A stretch of DNA of 64,000 nucleotides from NCBI GenBank assembly GCA_028456385.1, contig JALNQF010000113.1, positions 1 through 64,000 on the forward strand. Reading direction: 5' to 3'. The notes beneath the pieces were generated by a model that saw nothing but the letters and a program-made list of their open reading frames with translations, had not been told where the DNA came from and did no database searches. Below are positions 23,241-35,620 of the stretch, piece after piece. The DNA is from Ophiosphaerella korrae. Taxonomy: Eukaryota; Ascomycota; Dothideomycetes; Pleosporales; Phaeosphaeriaceae. Positions within the stretch are counted from its first letter, which is position 1, and every line of letters begins with the position of its first letter. Made by a program: the position numbers and the translations under genes.

Positions 23241-25340
23241 CTAGGCACCACCTAGCGCGGCAATGCTCGGCTCATTGAGCAGCCAACTACCGAAGTGATC
23301 ATAAGCGAAAGGATCCATTGCAGAATCCTTCATCCAGTCCGGAGTAGAGAACACATCTTGTGGCTGGGCTTGCCGAGGGATGGGGGTAGTACCCGAGGGA
23401 GTATGTTCATTCTCCTGCGAGATGTCAACAAGCGGGCTCAAAAGAGCTTGGTTTCCTGCGATCCCTGGAATCTCAGTTATGAACGCGTCGTACGCCGCAC
23501 GTAGCCTGCAAATATGGTTGGGGAAGTATTCGAAAAAAGCATCTCCTTCCGGGGTCCTTGGATCCAAGGGTAAAGCAGGTTTTGATCGTCCATTATGTTC
23601 CTTCACTCGAATTGCCGACTGAACTGCTTTCAACCCTCCTATGGCTGATCTCCACCGTCTTGAGAGCTCGGATAAACAGCTCAAAATGATATTTAGGTCT
23701 GTCTGCGCCGTTGACCATAGCTCAGGGTAGGGGTATAGGGTGAGCAATGTGAAACCAGTACCAATACAATAGATTGTGAACACAGGAGCCAAATACTTGA
23801 GCTCGTTTCTAGATAGAAGGCTCTCGTAGATGCCAGCGCAAGTAGACGCGGCCAACACCGCTGTCCGCGAAACTCCACGGGCGGAAAAGCGAGATAGAAT
23901 CATTATACTCATCAGATAAGGCAGATGCAGCTGGCGCGAATTGAAGTCAGCCACCTGCGGAGTTTCCAAGACACACAGCCTTGCAGGAGTCTCTTTTAGC
24001 CATCGGAGTAATGACACTTCCATCTCAAACCTCTTTGAGCTCGGTAGGGAATCCCGGCAGCAACGCTCTGTGAGATCACCCAGTATACGGCAAATCTGAA
24101 CATATTGAACAAATAAGACACCATCACCTTCGGCTGACTGTAGATCAGTAGCTTTGGGTGGACGCACTTCACAGTCATCAAGGTTGATCGCTCGGGGTCG
24201 CCCATGTGCAGCGGAGATGAGTGAATCGCGGGCCTTGAAAGTTGAAAATTAGCTTCCATTTATGTTAAGCCATGTTAAAAAACAAACATACCACTAGGCT
24301 CCACCAAAGCCTTCGCCTTATGTTATACCAAGGCCCTGCAGTCGGTTCTTTATGTAGTCCGACCTGATACGCTAACCCGACTCCGGTCCTTAGCCAGAAC
24401 TCACTGGTGTCGAGAGACACATGCTCTGGCCCTTCGGGATTGTACCATTGCATCATTAAACATGCTTTTATTGCGTTGATCGGGATATTTTCGTGACCCA
24501 TCCAGAAAAGTATTTTTGCTCGTTGGTAGTGCTCGCCAGTGGAAGGTGAGTCTGGTGGATTAGTTGACAACACGCGACTAGCAGCCACGTAAAGTGCTTG
24601 AGCTAACAGGGGTGAGGATGAAGCCCTCATTACGGAATTTATGTCGTTTGTATGCAACACAGGCATCCAAGGTGAGCAGTACTGTAGAAAAGCAGCTGTA
24701 TATGCACGGCGGGCCGCCACCGAAGGGATCTGGAAGCCATTGTACGATGCAATTGTTGACATATCCAGGTGCGAGAGTCCGTTCAACCTGGTGGAAGGAA
24801 ATGAACGAGCCATGACTTCATTGATCTCTTCATCATCCCTAATGTAATGTGCTCTTCCCATATATGCATGGGTTGCGCTTTCTGAGTCATGGTCCTGGAG
24901 AGAGGTTTGTTCGATTTCATATTGTTCTGATGAGCCGTCTGGTGTACGGTAGTTATTGCTGCTAGTGGAAGACGCCTGTTCGCTCTGTATATCCGGAAGT
25001 GCACGCTGAGCAACTGATGTTTGAGGTAGACATGGCGATCTCTCCGCCATCGTACGTCTCTTTTTGCGGCTACGTGGTCTGCATTATGTCAACAGAAGTA
25101 TGGAGGACAAAAGGGGCAAGTCACGTGCATGCATTCCACTCGGGCTCCTGCACACGCTCGACAAGGTGCACTTTGACTTTCGTACACACACCGGATCTAA
25201 AGTAGATTGACGACACAAAGTTAGAAAGCTATTTCAGAAGGAACGCGCGCATGTGGGGTTTTGAGCCGCGAGCAACACACCTTCTTTGCATGACAGTAAC
25301 TACAGGCCTTACTGCCTCTGGAGTTTGCTACTTCGGACAT
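23241..25340 (-). CDS. Zn2Cys6 fungal transcription factor
   Basis: Four exons: 25340-25281, 25196-25125, 25059-24292 and 24233-23241, 630 residues. The first intron splits the zinc cluster: exon 1 ends ACSYCHAKK and exon 2 begins IRCVYESQSAPCRACAGARV, then EC, giving the six cysteines C-x2-C-x6-C-x8-C-x2-C-x6-C. The middle holds the fungal-specific regulatory domain (RRLWWSLVARDSLISAAHG, AINLDDCEVRPP). The acceptor of intron 2 (25060) is inferred from frame only. Such proteins bind CGG-containing sites in the nucleus and often control neighbouring catabolic genes; here the gene sits between an acyl-CoA synthetase and an enoyl-CoA hydratase, all on the same strand. Inducer unknown. Confidence 0.9.
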
Positions 25341-25535
25341 GTTGATTGGTTTCCGGCGAGAAGGTTGTGGTTCGGTGTTTCGACAAACTACAACAACCGA
25401 TGGAGATTGGGTTATAAATCGCCGCGCCGAGCCGCCACGTGCGGTGTTTGGTTGGGGTTGCCGGAAGGCGCATGACTTGATCCTCAAAATTACAGATTAC
25501 AGTTTTACAATGCCACAAGAGCCTTCTAGCCTCGA

Positions 25536-27352
25536 TTACAGTCTTGCCATACTATCCTTTGCCACCCTGCTCCTTCGCCCCTGCACGCGCTTGTCGTTTT
25601 CCCAGCCGTCAGCAGGAAAATATTCCTCACACAAAACTTTCTTCTGCACCTTTCCTGTAGGCCCTTTCGGCAGCTCCCCATCCACGAGACGTAAAAGGGT
25701 AGGCAGTTTGTACTTTGCTAGCTTGCCCTCAAGATCTTGTCGCAACCGCTCAAGCGAGAGAGGTTTAGGTTCGCCAGGCTTTGTAACGAGCATCGCGCCA
25801 ACCCTTTGCCCATATTCTGCATCTGCTACACCAACAATTGCGACTTCCTTTGTATAAGGTAGCTCCGATACAGCGCGCTCGATATCTATCGCTGAGATCT
25901 TATACCCGCCCGATTTTATAATATCAACAGATAATCGACCAGTGATGAAGAATAAGTGGCCTTCCCGTCGGCCCACGTCTCCAGTTTTGAAATAGCCATC
26001 AGCATCGTGGGCTGCAGCTGTTGCCTCATCATTATCCAGATATCTGTGGAGAGTTAAACAAGACATTCCGCAAATGCAAAAGAGTGTTACTAACCCTGCA
26101 AACATGTATGGTGATTTAACAAGTAACTCGCCAGTATTGCCTTCGCTGAGCTTCACCTCGATGCCTGGTACTACCATACCAACACAATCAGGAGGAAGAG
26201 TGGTCGGATCAACCCCCGACGGTACTTTAATGCATCCAGGAAACTCGGTTGCCCCATAACGTGTCAAAATTGGATGACCGTTCCTCAACTGCGTCCAGAA
26301 TACTTGCACGTCCTTTTGCAACGCACTCGAGCCACTTTTAAGGACCCGTAGATTACTTGCAGCCTCAATATAGCGGCTTTTCTGTGCTTGAGGTAGGCTT
26401 GCAATTTTTTGCTCGAAATACCACTTCAGTCTCATGTAGATCGTTGGAACACCCGAGAATACGGTTATACCTCCCTTTGCCCACCTCTTCCAGATCCATT
26501 CGGGATCAAAAGTTCCAGTACAAAATTCAATACATGCTCCCGCCATTATATAGGGGAAGAATGAAGTTCCTAAGCCGGTAGTATGATGTACTGGAAGGAC
26601 ATGCAAAAGCACGTCAGTGTGATCGATATCATAGCCCTCGCCAATTGCTTCAGCCGTATAATGGATATAGTGGCGGCGTAATATTGCTCCCTTCGGTTTA
26701 CCTGTTGTACCTGAAGTAAAGATAACAATACCAGCGCTTCTATCGCTTAGTGGAAGATTCGAGGAGATTATCATGTCTAGAGCAGAACAAATCGGCTTCT
26801 GCGGGAGATTCGGTCGCACTACCATGTGATGTACGCAGTCTCCGTGCTTTTGATTGAGAGATGTGACCACAGTCGAAGCCAGCGTACTCGCAGTTAAACT
26901 TGAGAGAACGAGTACTTGTTTTGATTTCATAACGTAGTATTCTGCTTCTTCGATTCCCACGGCGACGGCTTTGGTATGTCATATTAGCCTTGCCAAGTAG
27001 ATATCCGGGTATTGCAAAACTCACACATTGGTACGACGGCAGCTCCGAGTGCTAAAGTAGCAATGACTGCGACTGCGAACTCATAACCTCCAGCTGCAAG
27101 TACGCCAATGAATACATCTTCTTGTTGTTCTTCCAGTCGTCGCTTGATTTTCTTAGGTAGCACATCTTCAATTGCAGCACGCAATGCTAATGCGTCGGCA
27201 AGAAGATCTGCATAGGTCTTTTCTGCTCCACTACTCACGTCTCGTATTGCTATGCGATCCCTTCTAGCATGACGGAGAAGTTTACCAAAAAACGGCGAGT
27301 TTGGAAACACGAACGGGCCTCGATGCGGAGGAACAATTGTTGTACGATCCAT
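25536..27352 (-). CDS. AMP-forming acyl-CoA synthetase with PTS1
   Basis: Exons 27352-27025, 26968-26095 and 26043-25536 join in frame to 569 residues. ANL-superfamily motifs: P-loop-like IVFTSGTTGKPKGA, RYGATEFPG, DGYFKTGDVG, ITGRLSVDIIKSGGYKIS and the catalytic-lysine region LPKGPTGKVQKK. The enzyme adenylates a carboxylic acid and transfers it to CoA. The overall layout resembles ACSF3/malonyl-CoA synthetase-like and 4-coumarate:CoA ligase-like proteins; substrate cannot be told. The C-terminal tripeptide ARL fits the PTS1 consensus, so peroxisomal import is likely. Introns: 26969-27024 (phase 1) and 26044-26094 (phase 2). It is the probable entry enzyme of the cluster. Confidence 0.92.
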
Positions 27353-28067
27353 TGAATAAGTAGATTGCTAGAAAGTCAAGACACGAAAAGTACATTGGCT
27401 AAATTAGAGACGTGAGAGGCACTTTCCCAACCCTTGAGTTGGTCATAAAGTATGCTCACGCTAGAATACATCCATCTTCGAAGGTTGACTCCCGGCACTT
27501 TCGGCGATTTTACCCCAGACTCCCCGCATTCTAGAAGCAGATATTCGGCGTTTCATAACGCCACCATGCCGGCATTTTGCCGTGCCTCGGTGATATGGGG
27601 CACAATTACTGAAATGATCAATGTCTCTGAACAACCAGACCAAACCAAGGGCTACTACAACCGTTTCTGCCAAGACTTGGATAGTACCGAGGGGTCCGCA
27701 ATTACTTTGGTGTTAGGCTTATTAAGTGATCCAATGCGTGCTAGTTTCTTTGTTGGGTGGTGTTTCAGCAATAGTTTGAATATTCCAGACCTCATCAAAT
27801 CACAAAAAAGGACATGTTGTTCGGAGAAATGCTAAAAAATATGTACCACCATTACAGTAACGAGCCGTGATTAATCATTAAGACTTGTTATTGCAATAAT
27901 ATTCTCATTCTTAGCTCCAGCGGCTTAGACTGTGTGAAACCATTGACTCGTATTGAAGGAAGCACTTAATTGGGTTTTGCCATTGGTGTTTACTATAACC
28001 AAATCCCCTCTTATATCATAATCTTAGAGATTGATTGTCACTGCACCGACCAAGATGCTGCACATCT
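27353..28067. other. Intergenic region between ligase and transporter
   Basis: 715 bp upstream of the ligase start and downstream of the transporter stop. A 127-codon plus-strand frame (27452-27835) has no family resemblance and is not accepted as a gene. Confidence 0.5.
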
Positions 28068-29801
28068 TTATAAAACGTACCTCCAACCCTTGGGTTGATT
28101 GTTACGGGCTTCTTCCTCTTCGAGTTGCTTGTTCAGCCTGATAGTATACCATCGGGCCGCCAAACAACCAATTATACCAAGCCCGCATCCAACAATGATT
28201 AGTCCACCTCCATTCTGGTACCGGGGCTCCTGAGAGCGCGTCTGTAGGCCGTTAGCCTGCGCAATTATGCATTTCTCTGGCGAGATCTTACAAAAAAATA
28301 AGGCGAAAACCAGTGAGAAACGGATGTAATATAGTTAGTGATTGCCACAAGAGCTGCTCGTTTTGTACGAGGTCGAGCAACGTTTGTCGTTTCCCAGGGA
28401 ATGTGAATCTAATTTTTTTTAGATGATTTATCGATCGCAAATGACTGATAAACATACATTCAAACCAACAAAGGGACCTGAGCAAAGCATGAACATGCCA
28501 AAATACCTGGCACCAACGTTCAGGGTCGATATCATGATGACAGTACCAATCACACAAGCCATAGTGCATCCGACGGTATGCCAGCAGTGTTCAAGATACC
28601 GTCCTGATGACCATGAAATGACCAATGTTGCGAGATATGCGAATATGTATGGCGGTGCTTGGATAAGATAGGTCATGAGGTTTGAATACCCAAGTGTCTT
28701 AACAATCTGGAGAAATCAGTATGGTGGAAACCCAGCTCAAGAAATACATACAGAAGGGAAGAGGTCCTTGAAGGATAATGCCAGGATGAGACCAAAATGG
28801 AGCACGGTGAAGATCCATGTATAGGGATCCCTGATTGCCAAGCTTACACCTTCCCAGGCACCACCCTCATCATCTTCGCTTTTACCTCCGGAAGAGACTA
28901 CCATACGGTACTGTGCCATCTCACTTTCTTCTGGAGTAAGAAACCAAGTTCCAGTGTTGTGGGGAAAATTCGGGATGCCCCAGAAGGCTCCAATAGCAAT
29001 AGCGATGCTGAGAATACCTGGGACACCATTGAGTAAAGTTCAAAACCATAGGTGTGTTTATGAATGCACACCTTCGAGCAGAAAAAACCACTGCCAGGAA
29101 TGAAGTCCGCCAACACCTTTCATATTCTCCAAAATGCCAGCTGCAAGTAATCCGGAGAAGATATTCGAAGCAATGTTACCAGCATGCCAAATTGCCATCC
29201 TCAGCGGAGCTTCCTCCTTAGTATACCAGGAAGAAGTCATCAAAGAAACCATGGGAAGAAATGGTCCCTCAGCAAGCCCGACAAAGAATCGACAGACCAA
29301 GAACGACCAATCTGACTTCATCGCAGCCATAGCAGCCGTGACAACGGACCACGCAAGCATATATAATGGCATCTGGTATCGGGGGAGTCCCTTTGCAAGA
29401 TAGATGCTGGCGGGAAGTTGCGAGATGATGTATCCGACATAAAAAAGAGATATGCCGGTAGACCACATAGTATCAGACATGTGAAGATCTTTCTGCATTC
29501 CAGCTAATCTGGCATTTGCCACGTTGATTCTGTCAAGATAGCTGTGGCAAGTTAGCACGAGGTTGGTCCAAGTGATTAGTGCCTCTTACGCCATGAGCAG
29601 CATGACTGGGACAGTTGGGAGAAATCGCCAATCAAGTTTCCGTAATAGAGTCTTCTATATCTTTTCGAGTTCTTCTTTGCCCTTTTCTCGGATTAGAGGA
29701 TATGCCTGAAGCCATTCGTCCTGCGGGTTCTCAATGTGCTCGACATCTGCCTTGGCTTTGTCGATGGAGTCCATCCGATGAATCTCATTGAGCACACCCA
29801 T
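28068..29801 (-). pseudogene. Dal5-type MFS anion transporter with one premature TAG
   Basis: Six exons: 29801-29590, 29541-29072, 29017-28752, 28706-28458, 28408-28292 and 28241-28068. They join in frame to 496 codons, the normal length of allantoate/nicotinate-permease-like (anion:cation symporter) MFS proteins. Family motifs: LDWRFLPTVPVMLLM, YLDRINVANARLAG, CRFFVGLAEGPFLP, TNVARPRTKRAALVAI and a C-terminus ending KGWRYVL. All splice sites are good. Codon 49 is TAG (29655-29657) inside EELEKI-stop-KTLLRKLDW, where the family usually has a polar residue; CAG-to-TAG is the simplest origin. The stop precedes all membrane segments, so no transporter should be made unless by readthrough or internal start. 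Could also be a sequence error. Expected role: plasma-membrane import of an organic acid for the neighbouring enzymes. Confidence 0.85.
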
Positions 29802-31732
29802 TTCGAGAACTTAGAATCTGTTGAAAAAGCAGGTAATAACTGATTCCGGTGAAGTTGAGATCAACCCAAAGGGCAAGGCGGTATTTATATCCTAATGGCA
29901 CACACTAGTGAAATATGCCCCAGACTCTCATAACGGCGGAAAGATAGCGAGCAAGAGGAGTATCCAAGCCTCCAAGACCCTAATTGGCGTTGCCTATGCG
30001 CAATATCGCTACTAATGGCCTATCCTTTGTGGGGTTGTGCTGATACCCCGCATCCCGGCACCCCAGAGTGTGATTGCTGGGGACCGGGTTTTCGGAACGG
30101 CGCTTCGGTAATATGCCTACGGCTTTCTAGGGTGCAAGCCAGCTTCTCCTCTACAAACTACACAATTCAAAGACTTTTCATCTAGCACATATCCACGAAC
30201 TTTAAAAGACACGCCGAATCGTAGGAGCGAATCGACCATGCTATCATTCGCTGCGTCCACGAGGATGTCCAAGCTTTGAAGCTTCCCGGGTATGACTCAT
30301 GGGACAAACCCGAGCTCTCTTGCATTCTGCTCGGGTTTGCAAATTCTCTAATTTCATATACTAAAGTAAGTGTATATGTGCCTTCTCAAAAGAGCTCATT
30401 ACGAAGTAGTCTGTAAAGGTCGTAGCGAGACCTTCACATTTACCCTGTCACAAAGTCGTACAAAAGAATTGGAATCAATGATAACGGATATTTTGATATC
30501 AGTATAGAAAGAAAATCAATACGGAGGATAGTTTGCTACATGAATCCACGTCTACCTATGCTCTCCATTGAATCCCATAGTTTCCCGCACACCTTTAGAA
30601 GCTCCAAGGAGTAGGATAGCTACCTAGGCACGTCCCGCTTTGTAATCCTGAAGTTATGATGACTTTCAGCACTTGCGGGTAAAGTAGGAATCTGTTCTTC
30701 CGTTGCCCAACTCTTTTTTATTGAGAACACTTGTATTTCCTGTTTGGCTTTTAGGTTATTGAATCGCCGGTACGCGTTTCATGTCGGCGATTCACAAAGG
30801 GAGTCAAATTGCCGACATTTGTGCCCGCCTCTCGGTAAACTCACAGAATTGGCGTTCAGGGCTCCGTGCGGCAAGCGCTGTTAATAGGGTAGACTCGAGG
30901 TAAACCGACCTTTCTCGGAACGGGACCTTGAAAAATTCGTAGGAGCTAACTGGAGATGTGGATAGGAAATATAGGACTAAAATCATTCCAGGGTGTACCT
31001 TCGCGCAGAGATTTTAATATAGACTAAGCCTCCACTTTTGATGGCATACCTAAGTATTGTGTCCGCGTTATGCGTTGGTCACCCCCCCATTCCACCAACA
31101 ACCGTGACAGCTCACCAGGCAGGTCGACGATACACTTCTACCAATAGTGTTAGATATACGACGAAGATCACTCTTTGGAATGCAAATACTTGGGTTGCGA
31201 TGGTATTCCTGTAGCAAATCTACTCTAAAAAGACGAAATTCAGTCCTGACTAATTGGTTTACTTGAAGGCATAAGTCATAAGAATTATTGACTCGGAATA
31301 CTGCATACAAACCTAAATCGCAATGCAGAGTCACCAAAAGTATCACAGAACTTTTTCCTCGAATACTGTGAATCATTATCTAATTCACATCCCGTTCACC
31401 CAACCTGCAACCCCTAGTATTAGTCACACTTCGATGATTGCATGTGTCCATGACATTTTGACTAATATCTTGAATTATTGCCTGTGCTAATTCTAAGCAT
31501 CTATAAAACTATCGTAGTCGCAATTGCTTGCCGTTAGTATAATCATACAACATCTTCTATCAGCTTCGAGAGTGTCAAAAATCAGGAACTTGCTCACACG
31601 ACTTCGAACACCTAGCAACTTATAGCAGCAACAACAGTGGCTCTCCGGTATAGCGCACCAATCAAGCCCGGCAACACAGCCTCCTTCAACACCTTCAATA
31701 CCCTCAAGCAGAATACATAGGAGTTAAAAAAT
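29802..31732. other. Intergenic, 1.9 kb, no gene recognised
   Basis: No convincing gene, repeat or RNA. Short frames on the minus strand (for example 31068-31376) lack splice partners or domain similarity. Confidence 0.5.
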
Positions 31733-32011
31733 ATGTGTACTAAATTAGTTATTCCTTGCGCTCAGGAAGGCTGTAAAGGATATTATATAAGATATACAGA
31801 ATGCAAAAATGTGTGTAGGAGATACACCATGGCATTAGGAAGACCAAAGGTTCCCTCGAAGCTGTGTCCACATTGTAGCAAGAAAAAGAATAGAAGGACC
31901 AGCATAGGAAGTTCAGAAACTGCTGAGAGTGCAAAAAGTACAGAGGGGAGTGGACAGGGTACGGGGAGGAGTTCAAAAGAGGAAGGCGTAGATGGGCACA
32001 TCGAGGGCTGA
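31733..32011 (+). CDS. Small Cys-rich protein, 92 aa, hypothetical
   Basis: A single-exon frame. The N-terminal half has cysteines in paired spacing: C-x4-C (CAQEGC), C-x3-C (CKNVC), and CPHC, with basic residues around; the second half is a Ser/Gly/Glu tail. There is no signal peptide. The arrangement could bind zinc; small proteins of this type are common and uncharacterised in fungi. An A-rich stretch (AAAAAATATG) precedes the start. Moderate confidence that it is a gene; no function proposed. Confidence 0.5.
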   Translation: MCTKLVIPCAQEGCKGYYIRYTECKNVCRRYTMALGRPKVPSKLCPHCSKKKNRRTSIGSSETAESAKSTEGSGQGTGRSSKEEGVDGHIEG

Positions 32012-33814
32012 CCGGAATAAGCACAAAGATTACATTCTAAGATGTGCGGAATTTGCCACAGTGGTGATTGTGGTTGAAATATTTACAAACCATCGGGTAT
32101 GTCGATCAAATACATCAACAGATGAGTTTCAACTGCAAGAATTTCAGCTGTCAGAATTATATAATAAATATTTTCGGCGCAAGGGATGTTTTTGTGAATG
32201 TGGTGACTTGCCAGTACTCTAGCATATGTGGTGATCTCGAAAATATCATCTTCCCTGTGAGGGCAAAATTCAACTTAACATAGAATCCATCATTTACATG
32301 TAGCTCTAAGAACTTTAGGGTTTTAGATATACGAAAGGATTGATGTTTAGAAAAAATGATTAGGTATTTGTAGAACCCAATTCTACACAAGTGTGTCAGA
32401 CAAAAGGTAAGCGATACTCAACTAACGTTGATTATTGGGCACAGAACAGTATATTTAAGCTGCAGCTAGTTTTCAGTCTTGACCTATTGTACTGTATAAT
32501 CAAAATTCATTTACCACATACCAAAACTCTAAGACTAGATTTTCAAATCATACAGACAAAGCGAAATTTTCACAGTTGTAACCGCTAAAGAAGGAAGTGG
32601 ATGCTGGTGTTGTCAGCCTAGATATATGGGCGACCACAGTATTTCAAAGGCGCAGGTTAAACATCACCGGTATTGATAGTTTAGTGTGCAGAAGGGATAG
32701 GTCGCTGCGCCCCTCACAATCTTGATAGTCTAACGGATCTTCAAAGGGAAGATTTGTACAATTAGCATAGCGTCAAGGATAGTAATAACTAGCTATTGCC
32801 TGAGGTTCAACACCAAAACATCTGGATGCTGAGAAGATTTGCGTTCTAGCCAAGACGGGTAGTGCTGGGATGTCATACCATTTTCAATGAGCGTTGCGTG
32901 CATTCACGTGTACATGGGTAGCGCTCTGACAGCATACATTAGTGCGGAAATCGAAATCTACATGAATGCAGATGTGAAGGAAGAACTTTGTTTCAGTCTA
33001 GCCCACGAGTGTGTCGTGGGATCAGTGACGGTACCTAAGTACTTCATGACGCACATTGGCGCTCGCGAAATCTTTGTAATGATAGTTCACGTCGTTGTAT
33101 CACAAACGTACAAGCTGGAGAAAGACTCTGAATAGTATGAGAACCGTCAAAGCACCCTAGTCACAGAGCTATGAATAAAAATGCCAAGCCGCTAGTTGAG
33201 TTGGCGTACCCTCTGACTTGATGCGCAGCTCTCAATGAGACACGCACGACATGATCCACTTGCTGCAGGATGCTGGTGTGTAAGAATGTACAAGATCAAA
33301 CAAAAAAAGCAAAGGATTTTGAAGCAGAAAGTATGGATGAGATGCAAATTGATACATATAATCCATGTTTTTGAGTGAGAAAGAACAAAACAATTCAGCA
33401 CACTGCATATCACCTGCCTTTCAGAATCGAAGGTTGGACTTCGCTGCGCTAATGATAAGTGCAACAAGAGGCCACTTTGATGCAATTGAACAACGTGTCG
33501 CAATGTGTCGCATCCTCTAGTCAGCGCCCTGCAAAGGGTCATCCTAGTGGGCATGTGAAATGGCTGCGCACAGACTGGGGGCCTCAAAATGACTGATCAT
33601 GTCATACGGCAACCAAGGCTCGTTGATAATAATTTTGGCTCAGACAAGCTGCGCCTGCTCACAGCTCGCCTCCGAGCCCTAGATTTTGCCCTTAGCATCT
33701 CATAAATGGACTCAAGGCGCACGTAGACGCGTACCCTAATTATCTCGTCTACTCGATTTGCGGTCGTCGTCGAACAATCATATTTCGAACCGAAAACGTG
33801 TGAAGTATGTCAAC
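32012..33814. other. Intergenic, 1.8 kb, AT-rich in part
   Basis: No credible gene. Frames such as 32887-33135 (plus) and 33192-33587 (minus) lack recognisable features. The last 100 bp before 33815 is the likely promoter and leader of the next gene. Confidence 0.5.
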
Positions 33815-34744
33815 ATGGCCATACGAAATATAATCGCGTCTACGTTCGTTGCGATCGCCTTCATCTTTGCAGTCGCGACTGCACAATCTCGATCGTCATC
33901 TGTTTCTTTCGCATACCCAGCTACACCTACTGGTACGACACCTAAACTAATTATCAATGTTATTGATACGGTTGTACTTCAATGGACTTCAAACTATAAA
34001 GATGCATGGTTGTGGCTCTATTGCGATGTTGGAAAAGCTAACAAAGAGAATATGAGTAAATGTAAGTCACAAGGGTCCTAACGGAATCAATTCTAACATC
34101 TATGAAAAGGGGCCGATTTTTCAGTTCCACCAACCGGCAATGCATCATACTCACCTTTTTGGAATAGCGACGTCGATCGAGACTGGAAAAAACCATACGC
34201 CTGCCACTTCGATCTGAACTACGAGAACAAGGATAACAAAGGACTCAATGGGCCAGTGCTCAATGTCACTTCAGTGAAAGGCATGAAGGCAACGACATAT
34301 GCACTCAAATATACCACAACTGGTATAGCGCCTAGTCAGAAGCCTCCTATTACAACAATAATGACGTCCATCATTACGGGCGAAACTAGTACTTCAAATA
34401 GTGCAACCTCAAATAACAATAAGCTGTCTACTGGAGCGACAGCCGGAATAGCAGTTGGGGCTATCGTCGGGGCTATCGCACTATTAGGTCTTGGTTTCAT
34501 GGTTTGGCGCAACAAACACCGCATGGACAAACTTGAAAGGCTGCCTAGGGACGACAGTGACCACTATGCAAAACCCCAGGGAGTAGAGGCTGTTCCACTT
34601 TACCGAGATGAAGAAGCTCAGGGATATCGAGTAAAGTCACCTGTACCCATAGAACTACAGCCAGTTGCGGAGCTGGAACCAAATATTCCACATCAATCGC
34701 CACAAGAACTTCCCGGGTCTGGCCTGGGGGTTAATCGGCCTTAA
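33815..34744 (+). CDS. Single-pass cell-surface membrane protein
   Basis: Exons 33815-34061 and 34110-34744 join over a 48-nt intron (GTAAGT, branch CTAAC) to 293 residues. Residues 1-23 are a signal peptide (IIASTFVAIAFIFAVATA). An ectodomain of about 150 residues follows, with Trp-rich parts (VVLQWTSNYKDAWLWLYC) and two cysteines, then a Ser/Thr-rich stalk (TGETSTSNSATSNN), one membrane span at about 194-215 (AGIAVGAIVGAIALLGLGFM), a basic stop-transfer (RNKHR) and a Pro/Glu-rich cytosolic tail. The layout resembles fungal wall-stress-sensor-like proteins, but I recognise no WSC domain. An upstream in-frame ATG at 33758 would hide the signal peptide and is less likely. Confidence 0.8.
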
Positions 34745-35620
34745 AGTGAAAAATAGCTGGTAGAAAATTAGACAAAATGCAAGATCAGAGCAATATCTTG
34801 CGAGCGGGAGTCATGAGCCTCAAGCTATTCGCGAGCCTTGCTCATTCAACAATGACACCAACGAAGGTATATTATCTAGACACTCCACACGTTTCCAAAG
34901 GGTAACTTACCACCCTATTGTACCTCAAATGGAGATGCTAACAAATCATTTAGATGGGAAAGGTCACCAATTTAGAATGGATTCATCGCAAGCCTAATAC
35001 GGCCCGCAATCTATTACACGACCCGTCCAGCGGGCCCAAACATCACCCTTTTGTCAGCGTCACTTTCGGAGCTCTCCCAATCCACATTTTTAAGCTGTCA
35101 GGCCTTCAGAAAATGCTAGCTAATAATTTTGCATCAGTTTACTAACTTAACGCGACGGATGTCAGTGTCCGAAGCGGGTTTAAAGCAGATCAAGCTTAGA
35201 AGAATCATGCGACTCAACATTTCACAGATGGTATTGATGTGGGTAACAGAGAGAGTAATGGCTTCGAACATGAATGTTCCACTCCGTAGTCGAAAATAGG
35301 TGACGAATGGTAATGTCATGTGATCCATATGCACACATGGATAGTGCTCGGCTTGCCCTTATAGGCAGCCCGTAAACCATACTTAGCTCATTTCATTCAA
35401 TCATCCATTCATCCCACAACTGAAGCCGAGAATAAAGGTCTACTCCGAAGTTGACAACGATTGGCCGCGCACCCCCACCACGGCTTCCCCCGCTATGCCT
35501 CGGCATTCTCTCCGGGGACCCTGGTAGAGTGCAACTGAACAAAAAATTCCTCATATGTAATAACACATCTCGATACTTGAAACCTTCCCTTTCCTCACGA
35601 ATTCTTCCTTAACCCAAAAT
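34745..35620. other. Intergenic, 0.9 kb
   Basis: No gene recognised. The part just before 35621 is presumably the promoter of the SDR gene. Confidence 0.5.

Noticed and set aside
27452..27835. 127-codon plus-strand frame upstream of the ligase
   Set aside because: No recognisable motif, in the likely ligase promoter; chance frame.
32887..33135. 82-codon plus-strand frame
   Set aside because: No motif or neighbour support; isolated in a gene-poor stretch.
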